From contig JADKDN010000004.1 in the NCBI GenBank assembly GCA_016718345.1, positions 1 through 64,000 of the forward strand: a DNA stretch of 64,000 nt, in the 5' to 3' direction. Shown piece by piece: positions 19,316 through 27,688 of the stretch. A program made the translations under genes and the position numbers. Source of the DNA: Flavobacterium sp. (GTDB taxonomy: Bacteria; Bacteroidota; Bacteroidia; Flavobacteriales; Flavobacteriaceae). The number at the start of each line of letters is the position of its first letter. The first letter of the stretch is position 1. The notes below the pieces were generated by a model. It did no database searches and had not been told where the DNA came from. It worked only from the letters and a program-made list of their open reading frames with translations.

Positions 19316-21445
19316 TCAGTATGTTTCTATTTTTAGAGTTTTAACCTCTTTAGAATTTTTATTTATTATTTTCAATATGTAAAATCCTTTAGCTAAGTCA
19401 ATTGTTTTAATTGATAATTCATTTTCGTCATTTGTGATATGACTTTTCACTAATGCACCATTTAGCGAATATATTAAAATTTCAGAATTTTTAATTTGTC
19501 CTATAATTTTAAGGTCTTGTCCATGCGTTGGATTAGGATAGACAATTATCGCATCAGTCAATTCATTGTTTTTTATATTTAGTGAATTGCAACCACCAAC
19601 AGTTACAGAATGCTTATTATTCAATGTAGTGTTTTCGCCACCAGCTGCAAGTGAATAAGTGTAATAAAAATAAATTTTTTCCCCAAGAGCTGCGGTAATT
19701 TGATAAGGTACATTTGGTGTTACATTATAACCGTTAAATGGACCTGCAGCATTTTTGCTATAATATAAAATGCAAATAGCACTTCCAGTAGACGGAATGG
19801 TTGGCTTGAAAGTAATAGTTGGATTAACAGTATTGGTAACTTCATAACTATATTGACCATTTATAGTGGTTGCATTGCATTTGTTAATATTAGTATCTTC
19901 GACATTAAAAGTAATTGTGGAGTTGATTAATCCATTTGTTGCTCTTATAGTCACATTTCCAGTTGTTGATGGGGTAAACAATCCATTTGCAGTTATGGTG
20001 CCATCTCCACTGGTAATACTCCAAATAATATTGGTAGGAAACACATTGTCATCTGCATCATATCCTTGAGCTGAAAATTTTTGTGTGGAGTTTTGACTCA
20101 AACTTGTAATTTGAGGCGTTATTGAAATTTTCGATAAGGAAGCAGTTTTACCCATCAAACCACCAATAATGACCTTTACATTGGTTGGATAAGTGCATTG
20201 AATTGTTGAGGAATGATCCCCAACATCATCATAGGCAAAAGCATAGGTTTTAGAATTATAACTAATATTTTCTTTATGGAAAAAGGCAACATATTCGTTG
20301 TAGGGTTTGATTTTAAAGAATTGAGGGGAGTCATGTAAATATTGAATAGTATTCTCAACTATGTTGGTATTAATAGCATGACGATTTATAGCAGCAGAGA
20401 TTTGCGCTTGAATCATTAGATCTTCACGATATTTTACAATATTTATATTTGCATCTACAGGAGTATATGCCATTGATCCTGAACCATCAATCGCCTCAGA
20501 AGTAGTTGGTTTAGAATAAATAGTTGCAATGGAACCATCTCTAGAATCAGTAAAATGGAATGCATTGCCTATTACTCTACCTACCCATACACCATTTTCT
20601 CCAATATTTATCGTCAAATCATTTGAAGTATAAGTAGTCCAAATATCGTTGATATAAGAGTCTAATGCGGTTTTTGTAAAATCTGGCAATTTAGTTGGTT
20701 GTTCTATTATGGGATTTCCATCTAATGAATTGGTTTTTATAGTTTTACAAACAAGGTATTCATTTGAAACATTGGTATTCCAGAGAGATAATATTTCATT
20801 ATGAGATAGTAATTCACCGACCTTACTGTATTTTGGAATACCATCACCTGCAAGTGCATTTACATAATTTTGATCGTAAGTTAAATTTGGGTTTACAGAT
20901 CCAGTAAATCCATTAACCTCAATGCCCATAGGATATTGATAGGCATCAACTCTGCTAGTGTTAGTAAAAACACCAGAATTGTCCCAGCTAAGTTCAACCA
21001 ATTCCCATCGGATGCCATCATTTGGATCAGTCGAAGAACTTAGATTGGCTCCCGCATATCCACCATCGTCGTGAAAATGAAGATACATGGGAGATTTGAA
21101 TGATATAAAAATTCTACTGGCAAATAAGCCCTTAGGTATTTGTATTGTTTTATTTGGAATATCGCTTAGTTTTACAAAAATATTTGAGTATTTCCGGTCG
21201 GGAGGAGAGCTCCATGATGGCCCGGAAACGGTATTATAAGAAGCGTCCATTGTAATGAGATTACTAGTGGTCATATTCATCCATACGTCTCCCATGGTTT
21301 CATATTTTCCTACCAATGCAATGTAGATTTCAGAATCTAAATATTCAGAATTATTTTCGAAAACGTAGGGTAGTTTAAGTGTTTGACAAAAACAAAAAGG
21401 AATAAAAGATAGTATTGCTACTAGAGTTAGAGTAATTTTTTTCAT
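19316..21445 (-). CDS. Secreted beta-1,3-glucanase-like protein (GH64-like, Ig-like, CBM56, T9SS sorting domain)
   Basis: A 709-residue modular secreted protein. A signal peptide covers residues 1-20 (ends CFCQ). Residues about 25-430 resemble GH64/thaumatin-like beta-1,3-glucanases (HDDGGYAGANLSS..., GIRWELVELSW, YQYPMGIEVNGF). About 437-520 is a bacterial Ig-like domain. Residues 523-619 match CBM56 beta-1,3-glucan binding (QYSYEVTN, LYYSKNAAGPFNGY, IYFYYTYS), bounded by two cysteines. Residues 629-709 form a type A T9SS C-terminal sorting domain with VYPNPT and GFYILKI. The likely role is extracellular degradation of fungal or algal beta-1,3-glucan. The module calls are by eye; the catalytic acids were not pinned down. 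Confidence 0.8.
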   Translation of the reverse strand: MKKITLTLVAILSFIPFCFCQTLKLPYVFENNSEYLDSEIYIALVGKYETMGDVWMNMTTSNLITMDASYNTVSGPSWSSPPDRKYSNIFVKLSDIPNKTIQIPKGLFASRIFISFKSPMYLHFHDDGGYAGANLSSSTDPNDGIRWELVELSWDNSGVFTNTSRVDAYQYPMGIEVNGFTGSVNPNLTYDQNYVNALAGDGIPKYSKVGELLSHNEILSLWNTNVSNEYLVCKTIKTNSLDGNPIIEQPTKLPDFTKTALDSYINDIWTTYTSNDLTINIGENGVWVGRVIGNAFHFTDSRDGSIATIYSKPTTSEAIDGSGSMAYTPVDANINIVKYREDLMIQAQISAAINRHAINTNIVENTIQYLHDSPQFFKIKPYNEYVAFFHKENISYNSKTYAFAYDDVGDHSSTIQCTYPTNVKVIIGGLMGKTASLSKISITPQITSLSQNSTQKFSAQGYDADDNVFPTNIIWSITSGDGTITANGLFTPSTTGNVTIRATNGLINSTITFNVEDTNINKCNATTINGQYSYEVTNTVNPTITFKPTIPSTGSAICILYYSKNAAGPFNGYNVTPNVPYQITAALGEKIYFYYTYSLAAGGENTTLNNKHSVTVGGCNSLNIKNNELTDAIIVYPNPTHGQDLKIIGQIKNSEILIYSLNGALVKSHITNDENELSIKTIDLAKGFYILKIINKNSKEVKTLKIETY

Positions 21446-21504
21446 ATTTGTAAAGTAAATTGTAAATTTGGTAATAAACTCGTTATGTATTTTTATTTTT
21501 TTCG

Positions 21505-22599
21505 ATGAGATTACTCATTCAACTATTTGTAATTCTGCTTTCAAGTTTAATTTTCGCTCAAGAAAATAAGGATTCAAATGCAATAGATTTTACTTTGTTT
21601 AGGGGAAATGTTATTCCTCATTCGCCAGATTTATATCATCTAATTACGGGACATCCAGAGGGGGTCATGCTTAGTTTTTCAAAGAAAACATATGGTCATG
21701 AAGAATGGCATTCTATTTACAATTACCCAGATTATGGAGTTTATTTTCTATATCAAGATTTTAAAAATGAGTTGTTAGGAAAAAGCTATGCAACTGGGGC
21801 TTTTTATAATTTCTATTTTTTGAAAAGAAATTTGAATTTAAAAGTTGCCACAGGACTTGCCACGACAACTAATCCTTATGATAAGCAAACCAACAGCAAG
21901 AATAAAGCCTTTGGTTCGAAAGTCATGGCAAATATTGACTTTGCTCTAAACTACAAGAAAGAAAATATAATTGACAAGTTGGGAATTCAAGGAGGATTAC
22001 TATTTACTCATTTTTCCAATGGAAGATTTAAATCACCAAATAGTGGAATCAATACCTATTGCCTAAATTTAGGAATCAATTATAATTTTGATGAAGGACA
22101 AAATCAATCTAGAGATTCCATTTTTTCAAAAATGAAGTATGTTGAGCGAGTAAAATATAATATTGTTTTAAGAACAGGATTCAACGAAAGTCCTGTTGTT
22201 GGAAGTGGGCAGAAACCTTTTTATCATATTGGATTTTATATTGCTAAAAGAGTAAATAGAAAAAGTGCTCTTCAAGCTGGGACGGAATTATTTTTGACAG
22301 CTTCTTTTAAAGAGTTTATCAAGTACCGCTCGATTGCTTATCCAGAAAATCATGTGGATTATAATACAGATTATAAAAGAGTTGGAGTTTTTCTTGGTCA
22401 CGAGTTATTCATTAACAGAATTTCTATAGAAACTCAATTGGGCTATTATGTTTACCAGCCATTTAAATACGATAGTTCGTTTTATGATAGAGTAGGAATG
22501 AAGTATTATGTTTCACCCAAGGTTTTTTCGGGGATTTCTCTCGTAACCCATGGTTTTTTGGCTGAGGCTCTTGAATTCATTGTAGGTGTTCGATTATAA
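21505..22599 (+). CDS. Acyloxyacyl hydrolase / PagL-like lipid A deacylase
   Basis: A 364-residue outer-membrane protein with a signal peptide (residues 1-19, ending IFAQ). The centre has GLLFTHFSNGRFKSPNSGIN, matching the PagL catalytic His-x-Ser-Asn segment, in which the His and Ser act with a nearby acid. Alternating hydrophobic strands and aromatic residues fit a beta barrel. PagL removes the 3-O acyl chain from lipid A. This protein is about twice the length of the Proteobacterial enzyme, with extra barrel-like sequence after residue 210, a size I recall for Bacteroidota homologues. It sits divergent from the glucanase and just upstream of a lipoprotein gene. Confidence 0.75.
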   Translation: MRLLIQLFVILLSSLIFAQENKDSNAIDFTLFRGNVIPHSPDLYHLITGHPEGVMLSFSKKTYGHEEWHSIYNYPDYGVYFLYQDFKNELLGKSYATGAFYNFYFLKRNLNLKVATGLATTTNPYDKQTNSKNKAFGSKVMANIDFALNYKKENIIDKLGIQGGLLFTHFSNGRFKSPNSGINTYCLNLGINYNFDEGQNQSRDSIFSKMKYVERVKYNIVLRTGFNESPVVGSGQKPFYHIGFYIAKRVNRKSALQAGTELFLTASFKEFIKYRSIAYPENHVDYNTDYKRVGVFLGHELFINRISIETQLGYYVYQPFKYDSSFYDRVGMKYYVSPKVFSGISLVTHGFLAEALEFIVGVRL

Positions 22600-22603
22600 T
22601 TTT

Positions 22604-23350
22604 ATGAAAAAAATAGGGATTGTATTTTGTTTTATTTTCTTGTTTACCAATTGTGAAAACATTGGCGATTGCGTGAAATCTAGTGGGAAAATGATTTCCA
22701 AAGAGTACAAAGGTTTTACTTTTTCTAAAATCATTGTGAATAAAAGAATAGGGTTAGTGATTATTCAAGGTGATGATTATAAAGTAGAGGTTAAAACAGG
22801 AGAAAATTTAATTAATGATATTGAAGTCAACGTTATTGATAATAAACTTATTTTAGAAGACAATACAACTTGCAATTGGGTTCGTGATTATGGAGAAACA
22901 ACAGTTTTTGTCACCGCTCCCAACTTAACAGATATATTTTCAAAAACAGAAAGAGATATTACTTGCAATGGGGTTTTATCATTTCCTTATTTACATTTAG
23001 TATCTATGAATAATTATGATGGATATAGTGGTTCAGGAACTGGAGATTATATTCTCAATTTGGAATGTGAAAATCTGTTTGTAGAAAACAATCATCTTTC
23101 TCGTTATTTTATAAGTGGAAAAATTAAAGAAATGAGTGTCAATTTCTACGAGGGTGATGGAATTTTCCATGGCGAAAATGCATTGGCCAATAGAATTCAT
23201 TTTTACCACAGAGGTTCAAACGATATGTTTTTACATCCCATTGAATCTATTTCAGGGGATATTTACAATCTTGGTAATGTAATTTGTAATTCAAAACCTG
23301 AAAACATTGAAGTGAATCAGCACTACAAAGGGAAACTGATTTTTAATTGA
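22604..23350 (+). CDS. Lipoprotein with GIN/DUF2807 head domain
   Basis: A 248-residue protein starting MKKIGIVFCFIFLFTNCENIG, with a lipoprotein-type cysteine at about residue 18. The ATG at 22604 is preferred over an in-frame one at 22586, which overlaps the previous gene. The mature part matches DUF2807 (putative auto-transporter adhesin head GIN): a parallel beta-helix with repeated short strands and Asn/Gly turns (FTFSKIIVNKRIGLVIIQGDDYKVEVKTG is split here as FTFSKIIVNKR and VIIQGDDYKVEV). Function is unknown. It starts only 4 bp after the PagL-like gene, so the two are probably cotranscribed. Confidence 0.7.
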   Translation: MKKIGIVFCFIFLFTNCENIGDCVKSSGKMISKEYKGFTFSKIIVNKRIGLVIIQGDDYKVEVKTGENLINDIEVNVIDNKLILEDNTTCNWVRDYGETTVFVTAPNLTDIFSKTERDITCNGVLSFPYLHLVSMNNYDGYSGSGTGDYILNLECENLFVENNHLSRYFISGKIKEMSVNFYEGDGIFHGENALANRIHFYHRGSNDMFLHPIESISGDIYNLGNVICNSKPENIEVNQHYKGKLIFN

Positions 23351-23367
23351 TTTTTTTTAGAATAAAC

Positions 23368-24267
23368 CTACTCTTTAGTCACTTCTCTAAATAAAGTTTC
23401 TAAATTTTTATTTTTCTGATTCAGTTGAAGTGTCTTCAAACCATTGTCATGAGCAAAGTCAAAAACGGTTGGTCTCATGTCTATATCAGTGAGAAAAGTT
23501 AGTTCCCACAACGTATTATGGATATTTTTAAAGGATTGTAAATTCGGAATTTTTGCAATGAGCTCTACCTCAATTTTATGATCAAACTCTACTTCAATAA
23601 TTTGTTCTTTTTCTACTGATATTAACTTGTCTAATTTTTTGTCTGTGACAATTTTACCATTGTTGATGATAATTACCCTATCGCAAATAGCCTCAACTTC
23701 TTGCATAATGTGCGTAGAAAGAAAAACAGTTTTGTCCTTTCCTACGTTTTTAATCACATTTCTAATCTCAACCAGCTGGTTTGGGTCTAATCCCGTCGTT
23801 GGTTCATCTAGAATTAAAACCTCTGGATTGTGTAATAATGCATTGGCAAGTCCTACACGCTGGCGATATCCTTTAGACAATTGTCCTATTTTTTTATGAC
23901 TTTCAGAGGTTAAACCTGTAAGGTCAATCACCTCTTGTATTCGAGATTTAGGGACTTTATAAACATCTGCATTAAACTCTAAATACTCTTTAACATACAA
24001 ATCCAAATACAACGGATTATGTTCTGGCAAATAACCAATAGATTTTTGAACGGCTTTTTGTTGCATGCTCACATCATTTCCATTTACCAGAGCAGAGCCT
24101 TCATCAGCAGTGATGTAAGTAGTCAATATTTTCATTAATGTAGATTTTCCAGCACCATTTGGGCCTAAGAAACCTACAATTTCTCCTTTTTTTATAGAAA
24201 ATGAGATGTTATCAAGAGCCTTTTGAGTTCCGTAACTTTTTGAAATTGCATTAACTTCTATTGACAT
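23368..24267 (-). CDS. gldA: Gliding-motility ABC transporter ATPase GldA
   Basis: A 299-residue ABC ATPase: Walker A GPNGAGKST (35-43), Q-loop region YLPEHNPLY, signature LSKGY, Walker B VLILDEPT, and a C-terminal extension of about 80 residues. Length and sequence match GldA, the ATPase that with GldF and GldG is required for gliding in Flavobacterium johnsoniae. gldF and gldG are not next to it here; in F. johnsoniae gldA also stands apart. A generic ABC-2 exporter ATPase is the alternative. A TACTTTTG box on the minus strand (24285-24292) lies 18 bp upstream of the start. Confidence 0.82.
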   Translation of the reverse strand: MSIEVNAISKSYGTQKALDNISFSIKKGEIVGFLGPNGAGKSTLMKILTTYITADEGSALVNGNDVSMQQKAVQKSIGYLPEHNPLYLDLYVKEYLEFNADVYKVPKSRIQEVIDLTGLTSESHKKIGQLSKGYRQRVGLANALLHNPEVLILDEPTTGLDPNQLVEIRNVIKNVGKDKTVFLSTHIMQEVEAICDRVIIINNGKIVTDKKLDKLISVEKEQIIEVEFDHKIEVELIAKIPNLQSFKNIHNTLWELTFLTDIDMRPTVFDFAHDNGLKTLQLNQKNKNLETLFREVTKE

Positions 24268-24563
24268 GAGTTTTGTATTTGTAGCAAAAGTAAACAGAAA
24301 AATACTTTTTTATAGTATTGAATCGAAAAATTAAAATCAAGGAATTGTGTAAAAACAAATCAGATTTTGGTGCTATTAGACATTTTTTTCAAGCGAAAAG
24401 TCCTGAGAATTTATAGTTTGAGCTGATGAGTACTATTTCAAACAGTAATTTTGTTATCAAATACTACAGATACAAAAGTTTATCTATAGTTTTTTTGAAT
24501 ATTTTTCAATGAAAGTCTGGTTTTACCTCAAATTGCTTTTTTATGCTATAAAACCGCATTTTT

Positions 24564-24594
24564 TTGGGTTAGTTAAAAAATATTTATATATTCG
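24564..24594 (+). promoter_or_regulatory. Promoter of the aromatic (pheA) operon leader
   Basis: TTG (24564-24566), a 20-bp spacer and TATATTCG (24587-24594, one base off TAnnTTTG) form a Bacteroidota-type promoter. The start point would be near 24600, leaving an approximately 160-nt leader before pheA. Confidence 0.55.
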
Positions 24595-24617
24595 CAAAGA
24601 ATTATTACAAAAGCAAA

Positions 24618-24674
24618 ATGTCAAACAATCGTTTTTATTTTAGCAACACTTACTACTTCTTTTTTAGGAAGTAA
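24618..24674 (+). CDS. Phe/Tyr leader peptide of the pheA operon
   Basis: An 18-codon open frame, MSNNRFYFSNTYYFFFRK, starting 18 nt after the predicted transcription start. Eight of 18 residues are Phe or Tyr (F6, Y7, F8, Y12, Y13, F14, F15, F16), including five aromatic codons in a row just before the stop. The TAA (24672-24674) abuts an antiterminator arm. It has the layout of a ribosome-sensing leader peptide: low charged tRNA-Phe or tRNA-Tyr would stall the ribosome on the aromatic run. The downstream operon makes phenylalanine and tyrosine. Read directly from sequence; function inferred from the leader design. Confidence 0.85.
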   Translation: MSNNRFYFSNTYYFFFRK

Positions 24675-24753
24675 GGATTGTGCTATGATTATTTGAAAAA
24701 TTAAGAAACAAATAAAACTAAGATACAATCCTGATGAAAATCAGGATTTTTTT
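24674..24753 (+). promoter_or_regulatory. Transcription attenuator (antiterminator/terminator switch) of the pheA operon
   Basis: Two mutually exclusive structures. The terminator pairs AATCCTGA (24727-24734) with TCAGGATT (24741-24748), loop TGAAAA, followed by T's to 24753. The antiterminator pairs AGGATTGT (24674-24681), right at the leader stop codon, with ACAATCCT (24725-24732), which uses up the left terminator arm. A ribosome that finishes the leader covers 24674-24681 and lets the terminator form; one stalled on the Phe/Tyr codons leaves it free. The pheA ATG follows 6 bp after the T run. Confidence 0.82.
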
Positions 24754-24759
24754 GATTAG

Positions 24760-25587
24760 ATGAGAACAAAAATTGCGATCCAAGGTATAAAAGGCTCTTT
24801 TCATCATCAGGTGGTAAATGAATATTTTCCCAAAGATGTTGAAATTGATGAGTGCTTGTCTTTTGAGGAATTGATAGATAGTCTGGTAACTGGTAAATCT
24901 GACCAGGCTGTTATGGCTATCGAAAATTCTATTGCAGGACCAATCATCCCCAATTATGCTCTAATTGACAAAAATAATTTGCACATTATAGGAGAACATT
25001 ATTTGGATATTCATCAAAACTTAATGGCATTAAAAGGTCAAAAAATAGATGATATTCAAGAAGTGCATTCTCATCCTATGGCACTGTTACAGTGTATGGA
25101 ATTTTTGAAAACACATCCAAATATTAAGTTAGTTGAAGACAAAGATACAGCCGAAACAGCGAGAAGAATTCACGAAAAGCAACTAAAAGGAATTGCAGCT
25201 ATTGCTAGTAAAGTAGCAGCAGAACTATATGATTTAGAAATTTTAGCTCCTGAAATTCAAACGATTAATAACAACATGACTCGATTTGTTATTATCAATA
25301 AAGAGAATAATTTTGTTTCTAAAAATGAAATTAATAGAGCTTCTATAAAGTTTGAATTAGATCACAAGCGAGGAAGCTTGGCAGCAGTTTTGAATGTAAT
25401 GAGCGATTGTAAATTGAATTTAACAAAAATACAATCATTGCCAAAAATAGAAACCCCTTGGAAATATTCTTTTTTTGTGGATGTTACTTTCTCCAACTAT
25501 GAAGATTATGCCAAAGCAAAATCACTGTTAGAAATTATGGCTGAATACTTTAAAGTACTGGGTGAATATAAAAATACGAGACCATGA
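24760..25587 (+). CDS. pheA: Prephenate dehydratase
   Basis: A 275-residue stand-alone prephenate dehydratase (prephenate to phenylpyruvate). The catalytic domain covers residues 1-180 and includes the invariant MTRF segment near residue 170. An ACT domain follows (about 190-270, KRGSLAAVLNVMSDCKLN), which normally binds Phe for feedback inhibition. The chorismate mutase partner is encoded at the end of the operon, fused to DAHP synthase. It starts 6 bp after the attenuator T run and overlaps the next gene by 4 bp (ATGA). Confidence 0.95.
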   Translation: MRTKIAIQGIKGSFHHQVVNEYFPKDVEIDECLSFEELIDSLVTGKSDQAVMAIENSIAGPIIPNYALIDKNNLHIIGEHYLDIHQNLMALKGQKIDDIQEVHSHPMALLQCMEFLKTHPNIKLVEDKDTAETARRIHEKQLKGIAAIASKVAAELYDLEILAPEIQTINNNMTRFVIINKENNFVSKNEINRASIKFELDHKRGSLAAVLNVMSDCKLNLTKIQSLPKIETPWKYSFFVDVTFSNYEDYAKAKSLLEIMAEYFKVLGEYKNTRP

Positions 25588-26735
25588 TTGAAGTAGCAAA
25601 ACGACTAGAAATTGTTGAAGAATACTATTTTTCATCAAAACTTAGAGAAGTAAGGCAACTAGCTTCTGAAGGGAAACCCATTATCAATATGGGAATTGGT
25701 AGTCCAGATTTGAAACCTTCTCAAGCGGTTATTGATGCAGTAGTTCTAGCTATGCAGGAGGAAAATGCACATCAATATCAAAGTTATCAAGGTCTGCCAG
25801 AGTTGAGAAACGCTATGGCTGATTTTTATGCAACTAATTTTGAAGTTGCTTTAAATTCCAATACCGAAATTTTGCCTTTGATGGGTTCTAAAGAAGGAAT
25901 TATGCATATTTCATTGGCTTTTTTGAATGAAGGAGACCATGTATTAATACCAAATCCGGGGTATCCAACCTATACTTCGGTGACCAATTTAGTTGGAGCT
26001 GTCCCGGTATATTATGATTTAAAAGAAAGCAATAATTGGGAACCCAATTTTGAAGCTTTAGAAAGATTGGATTTATCGAAAGTTAAAATAATGTGGGTGG
26101 GCTATCCTCATATGCCAACTGGGGCAACGGGAAGCATACAATTATTCGAAAAGTTAGTCGCTTTTGCCAAGAAACATAACATTTTGTTGGTTAATGACAA
26201 TCCTTACAGTTTTGTTTTGAATGACAAGCCAATAAGTTTGTTGCAAGCAGAAGGAGCTAAAGAAGTAGCCTTAGAATTGAATTCTTTATCAAAAACATTC
26301 AACATGGCAGGATGGAGAGTGGGAATGGTTTTGGGAAATGCAGCTTGTATTGATGCCGTTTTGAAAGTAAAAAGCAATATGGATAGCGGAATGTTTTTCG
26401 GGATTCAGAAAGGTGCGATTGAAGCTTTAAAGAGTGATTCAGTTTGGTTTGATTCCATGAATGAAATCTACAAGCGAAGAAGAATTTTAACAGAACAGCT
26501 TGCCGAGAAACTAGGTTGTAAAGTGTATAAAGAAGGTGTTGGATTATTTGTTTGGGCAAAATTGCCAAAAGGAATCACATCTGCGGAAGCTTTTATTGAT
26601 AAAATATTGTATGAAAAATCAATATTTATAACTCCAGGAACTATTTTTGGTTCCAATGGAGAAGGATATATACGATTTGCACTTTGCGTACAAGAAGCAA
26701 AAGTTCAAGAGGCAATAGATAGATTTAGGAATTAG
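25584..26735 (+). CDS. Aminotransferase class I/II of the aromatic operon
   Basis: A 383-residue fold-type I PLP enzyme. K237 in SLSKTFNMAGWRVG holds the cofactor, with R245 for the substrate carboxylate and NDNPYS near 204-209. Its position between prephenate dehydratase and dehydrogenase suggests transamination of phenylpyruvate and 4-hydroxyphenylpyruvate, or of prephenate to arogenate. Sequence alone does not set the specificity; LL-diaminopimelate and aspartate aminotransferases are close relatives. It overlaps pheA by 4 bp. Confidence 0.88.
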   Translation: MIEVAKRLEIVEEYYFSSKLREVRQLASEGKPIINMGIGSPDLKPSQAVIDAVVLAMQEENAHQYQSYQGLPELRNAMADFYATNFEVALNSNTEILPLMGSKEGIMHISLAFLNEGDHVLIPNPGYPTYTSVTNLVGAVPVYYDLKESNNWEPNFEALERLDLSKVKIMWVGYPHMPTGATGSIQLFEKLVAFAKKHNILLVNDNPYSFVLNDKPISLLQAEGAKEVALELNSLSKTFNMAGWRVGMVLGNAACIDAVLKVKSNMDSGMFFGIQKGAIEALKSDSVWFDSMNEIYKRRRILTEQLAEKLGCKVYKEGVGLFVWAKLPKGITSAEAFIDKILYEKSIFITPGTIFGSNGEGYIRFALCVQEAKVQEAIDRFRN

Positions 26736-26801
26736 GATTTCTGATTTAGGATTTTAAATTAATCCTAATTCGAAAATCTCAAATCCCAAATATTTTAAAA
26801 T

Positions 26802-27657
26802 ATGAATGTACATGTTATAGGAATAGGATTAATAGGTGGTTCAATGGTATTGGACATCAAGGCCTTGTATCCTGAAGCTAAAATTTATGGGATTGAAAGT
26901 AATGAAAAGCATTTGCAGGAAGCCATAACCCTAGGCTTAATTGATGCCGAATCAACTTTTGAAGAGTTGCATGCAGCAGATTTTGTCATCGTTTCGGTTC
27001 CTGTTGATATATCATTAACTGTTTTGCCAAAGGTGTTGGATGCAGTAGGAGAAAATACGATTGTTTTTGACGTAGGATCTACAAAAACACCTATTTGCGA
27101 AGTGGTAGCAAATCATCCAAAAGAAGAAATTTTCTTGCAGCACATCCTATTGCAGGTACAGAATTTTCAGGGCCATCAGCAGCAATAAGAGGCTTGTTTC
27201 AAGGTAAAACAAATATTATTTGTGAGGTCGAAAAAACCACTTTCAAATTACAGGAAAAAGCGGTCCAACTTTTCACCACCATTGGAATGAGAATTCGCTA
27301 CATGGATTCTGTATCGCATGACAAACACATTGCTTATGTGTCTCATTTATCACACATCAGTTCTTTCATGTTGGGCAAAACAGTAATTAACAAAGAGAAG
27401 GACGAACAAGATATATTTGATATGGCAGGATCGGGTTTCGAAAGTACCGTGCGACTAGCTAAAAGTTCTCCAGCAATGTGGACACCTATCTTTAAACAAA
27501 ACAAAAACAGGTGGTAAAAACCTTAGAGGAGTACATTTCGAATTTGTCAAAGTTTAAAGAACTATTGGAAAATGATGATTTCGAAGCCATTTTCAATGAA
27601 ATGCAAAGCGTAAACAGAATTAAAGAAATATTAAACGGAATACATATTAAAAAGTAA
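26802..27657 (+). pseudogene. tyrA: Prephenate dehydrogenase, two frameshifts
   Basis: NAD(P)-dependent prephenate dehydrogenase of about 284 residues, yielding 4-hydroxyphenylpyruvate for tyrosine. The N-terminal Rossmann motif GIGLIGGSM is clear. The frame changes near 27125-27140, where the second reading gives FLAAHPIAGTEFSGPSAA with the HPIAG(T)E substrate motif. It changes again near 27510, after which VVKTLEEYISNLSKF...ILNGIHIKK runs to the TAA at 27655. The domain order DSVSHDKHIAYVSHLSH is typical of TyrA. Single-base errors are the likely cause of both breaks. Confidence 0.9.
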
Positions 27658-27688
27658 AACAAACACAAAAAAATAAAAATTAGAAAAG

